Program-made: the position numbers and the translations under genes
Shown: positions 1 to 13,118 of the stretch, one piece after another
How positions within the stretch are numbered: position 1 is the first letter of the stretch
How the letters are laid out: the number at the start of each line of letters is the position of its first letter
Notes under the pieces: generated by a model
The model's database searches: none
Told to the model about the DNA's origin: nothing
Seen by the model: the letters and a program-made list of their open reading frames with translations, nothing else
Assembly (NCBI RefSeq): GCF_022458985.1
Contig: NC_061772.1
Location: 26,595,501-26,659,500 of the forward strand
Length of the DNA stretch: 64,000 bases
Direction: 5' to 3'
DNA from: Mugil cephalus
Lineage: Eukaryota; Chordata; Actinopteri; Mugiliformes; Mugilidae

Positions 1-464
1 GAAATGCTGATGGCAGATTGTGGTTGATAACGACTTGAAAAGATTATCTCTCGCTTGCTTCCTGATTGAGCGCCCTCCAAATTTACAATGCGTAAAATGT
101 CACATTAGAAAGCTTGCATGCACTCTCTCTCTGAAATGGTGGTTTGAAATGGATTTTATCTCTAACGTGCCCAAACTTGTAAGAGTGTCACTTAGCTGGC
201 TCACCCGGGCCGACTGTGCACGAGATGCCAGATCAGTATTGATGGAAGCGTCTTACAGAGAAAGTTGAAGATTGTGAGTCATGCAGGCTGTGAAAGAAAA
301 CAAAGCCGAAACATGAGTATTAATGGAAACATAAACTCCCCACGTTTGGTCGTTTGGATGAGTGGAGAAGTGTCTTCCGGGAAACCCCAAGTTCAACTAC
401 CTTTGCTTTTTTTTTGGTCGACGAGTAAAAAGAAGCACCAGTGTATTTGGAAAAAGACATAAAT

Positions 465-1145
465 TTGAGTGTCACAATATCACATTTTATTATCTTTTAT
501 ATCTAAAAGAGAAAACATTTACAACAGCTTATAAATGGCGCAGTGAATGCGCGACTGCATGCTGCTTTGATGTGATCAATCTAAATAAAAATAATAATAA
601 TAATAAAAGCAATAAAAGGATCATGCCATATGCAACTTACTGCCAATGCACAAAAATGAAAGACGTGGGAGTTATAGGAACACTACAAGAGGAGCTGCGT
701 TTGATTATTTACTGCATGTGTCCTATGCGTGTCCCTGGTAGCCTCTCCACCGTACGAGGATGCAAGCACAGCTCACTGGGGCTGAAAAGAAAGCAAAATT
801 CCTGCCACCCTGAGGAACCATTTATGTCACTGACCGAAGAACAGAGAGGTGGTTGTGAAAGCCGCAAAAAAAGGTTTAGAGGCCAACTGAGCCACAAAAA
901 TGAAGTGACAGATGGGAAAAGTCATTCTGCCTTTCGCTTTTCACCACTAACCAATGAGATTTATGTTTAAAGTGTCCTGCAGAGCACAGGAGAAAATGTC
1001 AAGGAAGTTAACTCTCTGTGTGCAGCCCGCAGAGCAGAGAGTGACAAAAAAAAAAAAAAAAATAGAAGAAAAAAAAGAACTTAACACGCTAATTAATTAT
1101 AATGTGAGTGATGATTTCTCCTGGCTTCTTCGTTTCCCTGCCAGT
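465..1145 (-). other. kctd12: kctd12 3' UTR and flank (inferred)
   Basis: Sequence downstream of the kctd12 stop codon. A poly(A) signal AATAAA reads on the minus strand at 485-490 and would end a 3' UTR of roughly 650 nt. A 17-base A-run lies at about 1046-1062. The 202-codon forward reading frame here shows no recognisable domain and is treated as chance. Positions 1-464 hold nothing I recognise. Confidence 0.4.
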
Positions 1146-2074
<929 letters not shown>

Positions 2075-2776
2075 GTGGTTTGGCTGTGTGGGAGGAGAAG
2101 GAACCAACACACATTAACTGTTCAGCGGAAAGCTATGAGAAAGCATCATGCTGCCTTCAAGGACTTCATGTAAGACCCAACTTCCTACCGCAAAACTTGC
2201 AGATCTCTGTGACATTTTATCTATTTTTTTTATATATATACATATATATAGATATACATATACAGCGGTGTAAGATTATCCCATGTTGGACATTAATGTT
2301 AATCCGTAAAGTAACAGAGGGCATTAAAAATAAATGAAGATAAAAGTGCGATAATTCCCTCCCAAATATAGATAAGTAAAGCAATAGTGCAGTGGAAAGT
2401 TTGGGAGGTCTTATCACAACATTTTGGGTTTTTTACTTCATTGTTTGGGCTGTCGCTAAATATCACAACTCGATGTATCTTCCCCTGCTAATATTATCAG
2501 ACCGTTGTATAACAAACCCCGGAGAGTACATTTTGACTGACATCCTGCTACCTCTGACAGTGCAGTGTCACTTGCCACTTTATACTTTATTCTGTTATTT
2601 TTACGTTATATTTAACTTCTTTTAAATCATTCCAGCGTTTATATTTTATATTCTGTGAACAAGTGTATTGTAGATAAATTATGTGTCGGTGACCCGAGGT
2701 AACGACATCTCATTTAATACATGCACCAACGGTGTATTTGTTTAATGACAATAAAAGTGAGTCTTATTTTTTCTTC

Positions 2777-3220
2777 TATGACCTTGTGACAATTCATTGT
2801 TCTGCTGGGAAAGTTTGAGGACCTGGCATTCGTTCGTGTGAACGTTACTTAGACATGCAGCACCCACCTAGACCAGACCAGGCACGCCCACCCCATAGCA
2901 ATGACACTCCTTGTTGGCAGCAGCCATACTCAGCAGGAAGCAGCCTGACATAGACACACGCAAAATAGTTTAAGAACAACTCCATAACAAAACCACGAAG
3001 AACAGCACAAGGTGTTGACCTGGCCTCCAAATTCACTGGATTCCAAACTGATCAAGTATCTGTGGGATGATCCACAGAGCTGCCTACCCTCAACCCATAG
3101 GAACCCAGAGTCCACCCACTAACAACATCCTGTTTTCCAGATACCACGGGACACCCTCAGATGACCCGTGTCCATTCTCTGATGAGTCACAACTGTTTTG
3201 GAGACCTACACCATATCACA
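2777..3220 (-). mobile_element. Tc1-like non-autonomous element, copy 1 (ends eroded)
   Basis: Shares the ordered blocks of the recurrent family in this window: TTCTGCTGGGAAA, TAGACCAGACCAGGC, CCCCATAGCAATGACACT, CTCCAAATTCACTGGATTCC, ATGATCCACAGAG and CATTCTCTGATGAGTCACAA. It lacks recognisable terminal repeats. Family assignment is from comparison with the other copies. Confidence 0.75.
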
Positions 3221-5550
3221 ATACAACTGTGGAATAACAGTTCTTAACTTTCTTGTAAATAATTAGATAAGAACACCCAAGAGTACATCTTGTAATCTTG
3301 TGATTACAAATGCTTTCAGCATTGGCTGCAGTCCTGCACTAAAGTTTGGCTTCATCAAGTTATTTGGCAGTTGTTTAAAATAACTGATGGAGTTGCTGAC
3401 TCAACTGTACTTTGATTTTGGAGGCTATTGTTTGTAGTTCTATTGAACTGTGTAGAGTTGTAGCGCTACGTGTTTTTATTATTTTGACCACCCCGTTTTA
3501 GTCAGAGGGCTGGGCTAAATAATAGAAACACTTTGCTTAAATCAGTTTGATTCAGTCCAGGTTAACAGCACCATAAGCTACATCCTCCATAATCATCATA
3601 CAGGTGAATTTCTTTCTTCAGATTCACCGAACATTATAAGAGTCATGAAGATGGAATTAGTGCATTTTTTTCCCACTACTGTATCTATAATAATCCATAA
3701 TCTTATACCAGGTCGGTGTAAGTCTTCACAGCTCACGAGCCCAGGTTCAAAAATATTATTGTCTGCCTTTATTTTTATGACCAACAGTTATGATTTGAGA
3801 ATGTGGAGACTCTTGTAACTATAATAGACGGTAAATGATTTTGATTCCGCTGGAATGCCTTCATGACAGCTCATCGACTGGAGGATATGTTAAGTGTTTG
3901 TTGAAGGTAAAAAGGAAAAAAGAAAAAACAAAAGGTCATGATATTTCATATTTTCATGTACTTGTATTTCATCTGGCTGCAAAAGCACGGATACAGAAGG
4001 TGCAGAAAATAACAACACACCCTCTGCCGACTGCAAACACACAAGCTGTTATTATGACAACCATAACATCACCCTCTATTAATTCTGTTAACATGAAACA
4101 CCAGTGTTAATGACACATTACATAACACGCTATATGCGCTAAATTTATATATCTGGTTTCCTCTAGAGACTGAAATTCTAAATAACAAGATCTTAACAAG
4201 TCTGTGTTTATCTAATTAAAAAGAAAAACTAAAAGGCAACAGGTGACACTCTGCACTTGAAAAAGTGGTCAAAGACTCTTCAACTGCTGCTGCAAGTCTA
4301 GTGGAGGTGCAAAGAGGCATAAGACACTTCATAATGGATTATAATAATATATTAGCGGGGTATTCCTCACATGTGTGCTGATAGTGGCCTTCGTCTTCAG
4401 TTAGTTTAAACGAACCTTCAGGCCTCACATGTTTTAGGTACAAATTTGATGCAGGAGCATACTGTGTTTGACAGGAAAGATAAAACTGAAGAAGATATCA
4501 CCTTGGCTATGAGTCAAACCCTTTATGATGACGTTGTGTGCATGTGGGAAAGGGGTTTTTGTGCGCACATCCCTGAAACCTAGACTAACAGTCCCAGCAC
4601 ACGTGGTACCATAAACGGGAAAAACCTCGACTCTAAAGGTAACATAAACCACGGCCCTGCTAATCTGTGATGCCTCCAAAATCCCTTGAAAAGAAGCCGT
4701 GCTTTTCCTCGAAGCCCCATAAGTCAACGCTTCATCGATTTCAGCTTAACACACAAGAACTGTTCGATCTAACCCCGAGTAGCAGCGTAGGCCGCATTCA
4801 TATTTCAGTCCACGCAACTGCATTTGAACATCATCGATCACAGTCTCGACAGAAGATGTAATTGGCCCGTTATCTCAGACGCTTCATAAGAGTGATTGCT
4901 GATCAAGATCCATCTGCATGGCGGAAAAAAACAACAACAAATACTCAGAAACGAACGAGCTCTGAGAAAACACGAAGCATTCAGAGACGGGGCCAGAAGC
5001 AGATTGTAATGCATGAGTGAGTAATCAGAGGCGTTTAAGATGATGTTGCTCTAAAGTTACTGTTGATGCAGATGAATGTGGATGACATCTGCAGAGCTTT
5101 AGGCTACGTGACACGCAAAAAAAAGGAAGTCCTTCCCTTGGAAAGGAGCAAAACGTTGTTCAAACACTGGGCGGCAGAGATTTTGATGATTCAGTTACCT
5201 CAAACATCTGGATGCTATGAGCGTGACCATTTAATTAGCTGACAGTCAGATAAAAGACATTTTAATTACCAACTGTATGTGATTAAAGATCTTGTTATGT
5301 TGGTGTATTGTGATGAAAATGTAATTAAACTGAAAAAACTTCAGGTTTAAATGTGATAAATGTTTATTCTTCCATTTTAATTTCTTTAGAGACCCACTGT
5401 GAGACCTCCCTGAGCAGGCATTAAGGCAACAGTGGCAAGAGAAACTCCCTTGTAACAGGAAGAAACCGTGAGCAGAATCCAGCTCATAAGGAGGGAACCA
5501 CATCTGCTTGGGTAACTGATGCTTTTACTAAGTTATTTATTTTTTGGTGC

Positions 5551-5651
5551 ATAGACTGTATATAAATATGGATAATGCATCCTCACTTCCCTTCACTGGA
5601 CAAACTGAGGCTATTTTCCCAGGGATACAGGTCAATCTTTATACAGTCTAT
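5551..5651. mobile_element. Short TIR element of the TAGACTGTATAAATATG family
   Basis: About 100 bp, starting TAGACTGTATATAAATATGG and ending with the inverse, TTTATACAGTCTA. It shares the inner block CAAACTGAGGCTATTTTCCC with a copy near 13.76 kb, and its ends match the element at 44.2-44.65 kb. Confidence 0.6.
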
Positions 5652-6137
5652 ATGGTTTCCGTCAATGTCGATTCATTAGGCAAGAAAATCAGTTTCATAT
5701 CCGACTCTGACGAGGTGCAAATGACGCAGCTCCTGGTCAAAAAGTCTTTTCATACTAAATGCACAAAAGTCCTGCTACTTTCTTAACACATGTCTAACTT
5801 TACAGCAGAAAACTTCAACTTCAGTTTCAGCACCGTCCACCTTTTGTCAGCACGCCACAGCCAGATTCAATCTCAGGATAAGGGTGACATCTAGTGGACA
5901 GTAACTAAAGAAGCAGCTTGTTTTTCGTTTCACTGTAATGTCTGATGTTTACTGTAATGAGTAGCTACATTTTGCATCGGCCAGGTACAATACAACTGGA
6001 CATCATTTGGAAAATATGACAAAAAATTGTTGGATGTGCCCAGAAAGTTGTAAATTTGAGCTTTTATCGTTTTTAATGTCTAATGTATTAATAAAACACA
6101 TGCAGTGTTTGGTTATAGAAATGTGTGGTTTGTTCTA

Positions 6138-6143
<6 letters not shown>

Positions 6144-6176
<33 letters not shown>

Positions 6177-6186
6177 AATATATATA
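6144..6186. repeat. (CA)n/(TA)n microsatellite
   Basis: A CA dinucleotide run of about 12 units passing into TA repeats. Confidence 0.95.
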
Positions 6187-7829
6187 TTACCAACATTGTT
6201 TGTTAAAAATAAACGGGTCTCTTACTCTCTACTGCTCTGCTGCACAATTACACTTAAATTGTCATCCTCTGTCCAGTCTCGGCCTCCTGTCCGTGTCATC
6301 GCTGTTAAAGGTTACATTCCTTACAAGAGGAAAAAGACAGAAGATAATTGGATAAAGGAAGTTGTAAAGTTTAGCTCCCTAGGATAAATGAAGGGTACCG
6401 TAAGAAGCATGGCAACTCATTTACTAATCAGAAAGATCTCCTTGTCACCGTCCCTAATAGCAGTCCCTCCTGAGAACGCATGAGTTTGGTTTAAATTGCC
6501 TGGGGTCTTTCCAGAGCATTTTTCACGGAAAAGACTACAGTGGATTGTAAGTAAAGCCTCCACAATCACCAGCTATGCCCGCCCATCAATCCAATCCATT
6601 TATTACTTCATTATTATTATTTGTAATGTTACTGAGATGCCGTGTCGACTGAAACTGAGGCGGCTAATGAGATTATGAAGATCCACAAATGAATTGGAGA
6701 AGTTTAATTATGCAAACTACAGACAATGAATCAAGGAAGGAAGTCTTGCAAACACATTTTTAGTTATTTTCACTCCTCCTGACTCCACATAGTGACATAA
6801 AAATGATTAGATGCACAGATATATAGATTGCTACACAACGTATCTTATGTTTTTCGTGTGTGTCTTTTTCTACACCCACTGGGAGGGAATCACGTGACCA
6901 CCTGCTCGTGACATGAAGCAGCCTTCATGATGTGACACCCAGTCAGATGCTGTCACTCTGCAGTGTAGTGGAGTGTGACCTCTACAGCAGCCCAGCCTAG
7001 ACCTCCCTAGCCCTCTCCAGTGATCCTCTCCCTGCTCTTGTCGGACACAGAGACAGAGACGAGAGGCAGATACCGTTTTTTTTTCTTCTCTCTCTGTCAA
7101 CAGGGAAACGCTGGTCTCTCTTTCTCCCAAACCACACACAGTCATATCCCACACAGCACACACACAGATAGACTTCACCACATGTCACACTGACTGAGTC
7201 TTAGTAAACCTAAATGCTAAGACAGGAAGAGGACATCATTGATAGGAGGCAGGAAAAACAGAGACGCTTAGATAAATGTTGACTCAGGGACCAGCACATA
7301 GTCTCCCCCCCCAGTTCATTTCCACATGTTTTACCCCACATGACCTTTTGGAAATTGGAATAAATCAATTTATTTAAATATGTTTGGAGTCCCATTCACT
7401 ACATACAGTATTTACTGACCTTTGTAAATAGCACCCCCTGCTGGTGACAGCTGTCTGTCTTTGTCAATAAACTGAGTTGACCTTTTAATGAAAGTTTGAC
7501 CCTGGTGACCATGGATTACAAACTCTGCGATATGAGAGATGATGATGACAATGAGGATGAGGATGTCTGTTTATTATCCTTAATTACCAAGTAATTGTTT
7601 GTGGTCCCATGAGATAAAAAAGGAAAAAATGATGCCTTCCTTTTGGCAAATTTCACAATGAGCATTGATGACAATGAGCAATGAAATTATTTTTGCATAA
7701 TGTTTTTGACAATGGGTCACTTCAGAAACAGTGAAGTAAAAATAGCATCGTCAGTGAACCACAGAGCACAGAGGTCCAGGCTGCCGTTTTGACAAACCAT
7801 TCCACATAACAATAACTGATTCGTCATAG

Positions 7830-7831
<2 letters not shown>

Positions 7832-7903
<72 letters not shown>
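7832..7903. repeat. (GT)n microsatellite, about 36 units
   Basis: Perfect GT run of 72 bp, the longest in the window. It creates false Cys-Val or Thr-His reading frames on the two strands. Confidence 0.97.
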
Positions 7904-7904
<1 letters not shown>

Positions 7905-8171
7905 CACCACCTCCAGATGATGGATCCTGTGCTGTTTATTTTCTTTTGTCCAACCTCCATTGTCTATTACGGTTCCGGGACTCAAAAGAAAAAAACTCGT
8001 TTTGCCAACTCTCTTCTTTTGCTCTCTCACTGATTTTACGTCACACACCTCACATATCAAACACACACTCGCTCAGAAGAGCAGGTCCGAATGTATGTGA
8101 TGATGTCTTAAAAGAACTGCATGGCACTTCTGACCCGATGTTTGCGAAATACTAATAAATAAGAACATACG

Positions 8172-8283
8172 ACAGGGAATATGCAAACCCTCCAGAGAGA
8201 AAGAACCAGAGCCTGTGGGACTACACACCAGTCCTCCCTCTGTGCAGGTAGAATGCTAATTACTCCACCACTGTGCTGTCGGT
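8172..8283 (-). mobile_element. Fish SINE/L2-type fragment
   Basis: On the minus strand the order GTGGTGGAGTAATTAGCA, TGGTTCTTTCTCTCTGGAG and GGTTTGCATATTCCCTG matches the body of the common fish SINE/L2-tail repeat, of which another part lies at 61.76-62.46 kb. The family name is from memory. Confidence 0.55.
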
Positions 8284-8419
8284 GAAGGTGAATCAGACTG
8301 AAAACATCTCAATGTGACTTGTTTTGCAGAATTGCAGTGACACAAAACGCCAGCATTTTCCCCTTTACCCTGTGTAGTAGACGCGGGGCTAAGAACAGTT
8401 TACCTGGATTTACTTACCC

Positions 8420-8870
8420 CTGTTTAAGTCCACGTCTACACAGGTGCCCCACCCAACCTTTGTTTTACATTTATATCTTCTTGGGGAAAAAAACTGTCCC
8501 CGACAGTGATTACTGGGACATGAATTTGTGGATGAGTGGTTTGTTTCCCCAATGTGTAAATCTTCGTCTTCCTCACTGCACTGAACAGCATAAACTATGT
8601 TTTGCTTGGGTTTTTGTCTTTGGGGTGAACAGGTTTCTGCCTCAGTATGTTCCCAGGTTTGAAATGAACGGGAATCCGGGTGTTTCCAAATTTCTCCGTA
8701 GTTTCTCCAATATCCCAACCACAAAGGGGACGGCAACATTCCTCCTCTTGTTGCTTCCGGGATATATTCTCAGGCTTTTGAAAAACATTCGGGACATGTA
8801 AATATTCCAACTAGGCCTTCGTCTAAAACTTAAAAATATATCCCAGAAAAGACAGAGGCAGGGAAGACAA
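8420..8870 (-). mobile_element. Penelope-like retroelement fragment, GIY-YIG region
   Basis: On the minus strand the broken reading frames give HFKPGNILRQKPVHPKDKNP and then NIVYAVQCSEEDEDLHIGET. This is the linker plus the start of the GIY-YIG endonuclease domain of Penelope-like elements. The frame then decays with a stop in the following basic stretch. A dead relic of about 450 bp. Confidence 0.8.
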
Positions 8871-8874
8871 CAAT

Positions 8875-9320
8875 CTGTCATGTGGCTGGGATATCTGAAG
8901 AATTTTCAGGAAACACAGCATTCCTGTTCATCTCAAACCCGGGATAACACTGAGGCAGAAACTTGTTAACCCCAATGACTCAACAAGACGTGGTTTGAAA
9001 GAGGAGTAAAGGAAGACATGTATGTCTCTGAACAGGGGAAGTGGACTGAGATATAATCTGCCATCAGTTTACAATATAGTCTGAACTTCTGTCCATTCAT
9101 TGAACACAGACACTAGTCACGCAAGTTTCTGGTTGGTAACGGACACTACACACACAGATGTTCCTATTTCCTTTTTAAACCTCAACTCCAAGTTCCTCAG
9201 AACTGAAGGATCTCCTCAGATGTGTGATGAAACATGTTCAAGCAACTCTACAAGTCTAGTTACCTTTCTTTAAATTTTTTTTTGTATATACCATTACCTG
9301 GATATCTGAGAACCTTCAAA
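8875..9320 (+). mobile_element. Penelope-like retroelement fragment, 3' end
   Basis: Head-to-head with the preceding fragment. The plus strand repeats the same region in degraded form (VAGISEEF, then FISNPG, then LRQKLVNP after a shift). The C-terminal GLRYNLPS motif follows near 9.05 kb, and then the 3' tail with CAGAACTGAAGGATCTCCTC and GAGAACCTTCAAAGAC. A second copy of that tail lies at 61.59-61.75 kb. A relic. Confidence 0.75.
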
Positions 9321-9474
9321 GACACAAAAGAGCATTATGTACAAAAAAAATAAAATAAACTAAATAAATGAGGATAGAGTTAAAAAAAAAATGAAAAGAA
9401 AGGGACAAAGTAAATCCCTATAGATGTCTGGAGTCACCTTCACACAGTCTGAAATGCTGCCACAGAGCTGCTGG

Positions 9475-11065
9475 TCACAGCCCGTCTTCCAACTTCCCAT
9501 GGACTCTGAAACTGTACAGACAGGTGTACTCAGGATTACCCCAGTTGCTGTTGACCTTCAGCGTTACATAGCTGAAGACATCTGTTTTATGATCCTGACA
9601 GACACAAAAAAGACACGGGAGGGGTTTAAATGAGAAAAAATAGTGAGACATTTAAAATGTAACGTGCATGTGCATATGTTTTAATACCGTGATGTAATAC
9701 CCACAGGCAGCTTGAAGGTCTGCAGCAGGTCCCCCTCATAGTCATAAAGAAATGTCCCCAGTTGGACCTCGTCGTCATCTAAAGTCTTCCTGCCCTATGG
9801 GACAGAATGAGATGTTCATACACCTTGTTATTTTCCATGTATGTGACAGTTACTGTTACAACAGCAAATGTGCCACTTACATAGACAGAAAACTCCTTGG
9901 GAGCGCTGAAGGTGTTTTGAGTTGGGGACAATGCCTTGGATATGTGTCCCAGTGTCACATTGGTGATGGTAACTTTGTGAGACAGGCGGATGGATAAATG
10001 CCCCTGTTCACCTGCAAAGGCCCAACAGCGACCGGGAACCAGGTGGGATTTTCCCTAAGAGAAAAAGTAATGACAAAAGAAGGTTTAGAAAGTGTAACAA
10101 TAGTCTCATGTAGCAATACAACATCTGTTCTGTGAGAGTAGTTCGTACCTGAATCACAATTCTTGGGCTAACAGACCTCTGACACGTTCCCCGGCTCTGG
10201 TATTCTTGTGAAGTCATATGATGTAGAACACGGGCTCCTGCACACACAAAAGAAATACACAACGACAATATGAATGGAAACTCAAAACTGAAAAAGCACA
10301 AGTGTGGAAAAGTATTCTCATTTATAATTAATACATCTCACCAAGTGGCTCCAGAGCAAAGTTGGGCAGCATGTCGCTTACAGGAAGTAGGTAGTTCATC
10401 TGGCTTTTTAACATCACAATCTCATCCTTCAGCTCTCCTATGTGCCTTCCCATCTTTTCTGATCCACTGTTAACGACCTAGGAGGAGTAAAAGAAGGGTC
10501 ATTTAACATGCTCACATCATCTGACTCTAATTATGTACAAAATATTTTTTTCTACAAAAGATAGACAGTCCAGCTGGTTTTCTGATTCATGCCATATTCT
10601 GATTCATGCTAGATCCAGGAGGGTGCTCACATATACAAGTCCTGATGGATGAAGAGAACAAAAAAAAAAACAAGTTGGGGATATTCAATTCAACAGACAG
10701 ACACCGAGCAAAACTGATAAATATATAAGTGGCAATGGAGATAACTGTTAAAGGATGGATGTTTAAGGAAGTCATTTACCAAAACACAAGAGAAGAACAA
10801 GGAGGAAGCCAGGAGAGGTGAACCTTCTCCAGGCAACTTCCTTCATAGGTGGAGGATTGTTGAAAGTCTGACGCTTTCTGATCATACTGGACATAATAAA
10901 TAAAATCAAGGACCTTTGTATATATGGAAAACAAAACAACTGAACTAAAAGCACACACGTAGACAACCATTAAATATACCTGCACATGGTCTCCCTGTAG
11001 GAAACAACAGGCTCTACATCTTTATGGCATCTGGGGGAAACCAGCTGAGTGCTTCTTCGTGGCAT
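9475..11065 (-). CDS. Short SUN-domain nuclear envelope protein (SUN3/SPAG4/SUN5 group)
   Basis: Eight coding exons: 10980-11065 (ATG 11065), 10780-10886, 10631-10641, 10342-10477, 10149-10237, 9881-10054, 9705-9794 and 9475-9594 (TGA 9475). The phases close to 270 aa. A basic N-terminus precedes one membrane helix ([16 protein letters not shown], about residues 53-68) and a short stalk with [13 protein letters not shown]. The SUN domain follows from about residue 115: [55 protein letters not shown] and [21 protein letters not shown] proteins sit in the inner nuclear membrane, bind KASH peptides in the perinuclear space and form LINC complexes. The short forms act in sperm head and tail assembly. 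The length and tiny stalk fit that group, but the orthologue cannot be fixed. The stretch just before the CWAF block is about nine residues shorter than in mammalian SUN5. Confidence 0.88.
10631..10641 (-). CDS. 11-nt microexon of the SUN-domain gene
   Basis: The flanking exons end in phase 1 (TTT G) and start in phase 0 (GTC), so an exon of length 3n+2 is required. On the minus strand CTTCATCCATCAG precedes GACTTGTATAT, which is followed by GTGAGC. That gives a good acceptor, 11 coding bases and a good donor. The bases complete a Gly codon and add Leu-Val-Tyr, extending the membrane helix without interruption. Without it the reading frame breaks. Confidence 0.75.
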
Positions 11066-11262
11066 AGCTAAATAAAAAGAGGCCAGGGATTTAACAGTTC
11101 TTTCCAAATATCAGACAAGGAGCAACTAAAAAAATTAGCTGCACATAAAACTAACACTCTTAAAAATAACACAAATAAAAATAGAGATAAAATAAAATAA
11201 GATTAGATTAAAGACCTATTGGTTAGTTACACCAACGGACCCAACGGCTGTCCGGCAGAACT

Positions 11263-11670
11263 CCTAAATAAATAAATAAATAAATAAATAAAAACAGCAC
11301 AAAAAGACAAAAACGACCAAAAACCAAGGTGGTTGGTTCTCAGCAATAAAAAACAACAAAACAAGAACAAGACAAACAAAAAACAACCAATAACACAATA
11401 GGAATAAAAATTAACGGAGCTACTGGCGACATGCTGTCACTTTTTCACTCGCATTTTTGCATGAATAAATAAACAAATAAATAAATAAATAATGATTAAA
11501 TAAAATAAATAAATTATTCATATCTGATTTATATCAATGCAACGAATTAAAAAATGAAACGGATCTATCAATCTAACACCGAGTTAGCTAAAACAGGGTT
11601 AGCTTACCGGTCTTCTAGCTTCTAGCTACAGGAAAAAAAACTGCAAAATAAATAAATAAATAAATAAAAA
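11263..11670. repeat. AAAT-rich simple repeats in the first SUN-gene intron
   Basis: Runs of AAAT units at about 11267-11292, 11463-11515 and 11648-11670, within an A-rich intron on the plus strand. Confidence 0.85.
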
Positions 11671-11862
11671 TACCTTTATCGAACGACGCCAGAAATCACG
11701 TCGAGTCTCGCTGTTTTTTTGTTTTTTTTTTTAAAAAGTAAATCTTTTTCTGTGGTTGTAGCTAATTAGCTCCAAGTTGCTCGTCCTCAACTGGAACGAG
11801 CGAGAGAGAACCGTTGCCTGTGGCGTCATGACGCGCAAGTATGACGACGTCATGACGCGCAA
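11602..11862 (-). promoter_or_regulatory. 5' leader and promoter region of the SUN gene
   Basis: The ATG exon starts with an acceptor two bases before the ATG, so the leader is spliced. Two donors are possible: GTATTT at 11668-11673 after GATAAAG, and GTAAGC at 11602-11607 after GAAGACCG. Upstream, the 15-mer CGTCATGACGCGCAA occurs at 11824-11838 and again at 11848-11862. Its core CGTCATGACG is two CREB half-sites back to back. The transcription start is not determined. Confidence 0.5.
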
Positions 11863-12127
11863 AATTGCATCAACTTGTAACGTGCGTGAAGGCCACAAGC
11901 ACAGTGGGATATTTATTTATGTATCATGTACACATTACACTATACATGTACATTATAACCTGCTAGCTGTTGTCCTCTATTAAAGCCATGCTCATCTGGT
12001 CAGTTCTACAATGATGCTGCCACTATTGTCCGAGGCCCTGAGGATTCAAGCTGCCCAGTGAAGAAGCCACTTGCATGTTGCATCGGTTTCTCTGAATCAC
12101 TATAATGAAGGTGAAGAGCATGATCTC

Positions 12128-12346
12128 TGTGGATTATCCCACAGATACTTGAGCAGTTTTTAAAGCGTTTTTGTAGTGTGTATGTGTCAAGCAGGCGGCT
12201 GCCATCAAAGAGTGTCATTGCTATGGGGTGGGACGCATGCATGGTCTGGTCTAAGATACATCCACACAAATGCTTGGTTCAAACATTTCCCAGCAGAACA
12301 TTGCATCGTCACAAGATGGTCGTAATGTTATGCATGATTGGTGTGC
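12128..12346 (+). mobile_element. Tc1-like non-autonomous element, copy 2 (5' part missing)
   Basis: Contains CCCACAGATACTTGAGCAG, GCCATCAAAGAGTGTCATTG, CTATGGGGTGGGA, CCCAGCAGAACATTG and the terminal TCGTAATGTTATGCATGATT. The left end is missing or unrecognisable. Confidence 0.75.
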
Positions 12347-13076
12347 ATCCCCATCAGAAGCCATGTATTAAGTAAAGCATTGTTTAACTGTTCTATTTGT
12401 ACCTTTTTTTTTTTTTTTTTTGAATGCGAGTCTTGTGCACGTGTGCATAATATGTGTGGGTTTTCCGTAGCCATCTCATTTCTCGTGTGCGTCGTGTGTG
12501 ACACGGTTGTTGCATAGCTGCTTGTGGCTCCAGCCGTACTCATCCTTTATGTGGCTGGACTGTGTGTTCTTGTCACCTTCTCTCAGGGTTACATCTGCAC
12601 CCTTGTGCTCTTCAATCAGCTCTAATGGATCCTCTGGCTCAGACTCAGCCAGGCCACCGATTGTGATACTAAACACACTCAAATACACACACACACACAC
12701 ACAAAAAAAAAAGCACACACACTCATGTAGGACAGGGTGGGGCCGGGGACCGATATGAGTCGTGATGAGCTAAGAGGCAGGATGACCCCTCCTAACATCT
12801 TCTTCCCGTCTTTGTCCTTCGTTTCTTCTCTTTTGCTTCATCACGTCTGTGCCTCTGTGCTGCAGTCAGTTTAACCAAATGTTACAGAAAATAATTATTA
12901 TGTCTAGATTTGCACTTTGTAACATTCAATAAGACAATGTGATGGCCTTCAAATAAAATAAATTAAATTAATGACATTATATCACCTAAAAACAACATAT
13001 TCATCTGAAGTGTTTCATCCTTCGGTCTGTGACATCTTTGCGTCAACCCACTCCCCACCACCATCCTCACCACATC

Positions 13077-13118
<42 letters not shown>

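Larger units (their letters stand above)
2110..9420. other. Intergenic region between kctd12 and the SUN gene
   Basis: No exon with recognisable protein homology on either strand. It holds an alternating TA stretch at about 2229-2264, transposon relics listed separately, CA and TG microsatellites and AT-rich unique DNA. At about 7430-7448 GCACCCCCTGCTGGTGAC is a near match to a CTCF core on the minus strand. Confidence 0.6.

Noticed and set aside
362-970. 202-codon plus-strand reading frame
   Set aside because: No domain, mixed composition, and it overlaps the inferred kctd12 3' UTR on the other strand.
7832-8155. Frames beginning with Cys-Val repeats
   Set aside because: They start inside the GT microsatellite; the rest has no domain.
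8319-8801. 160-codon plus-strand frame
   Set aside because: Antisense to the Penelope-like relic that is recognisable on the minus strand.
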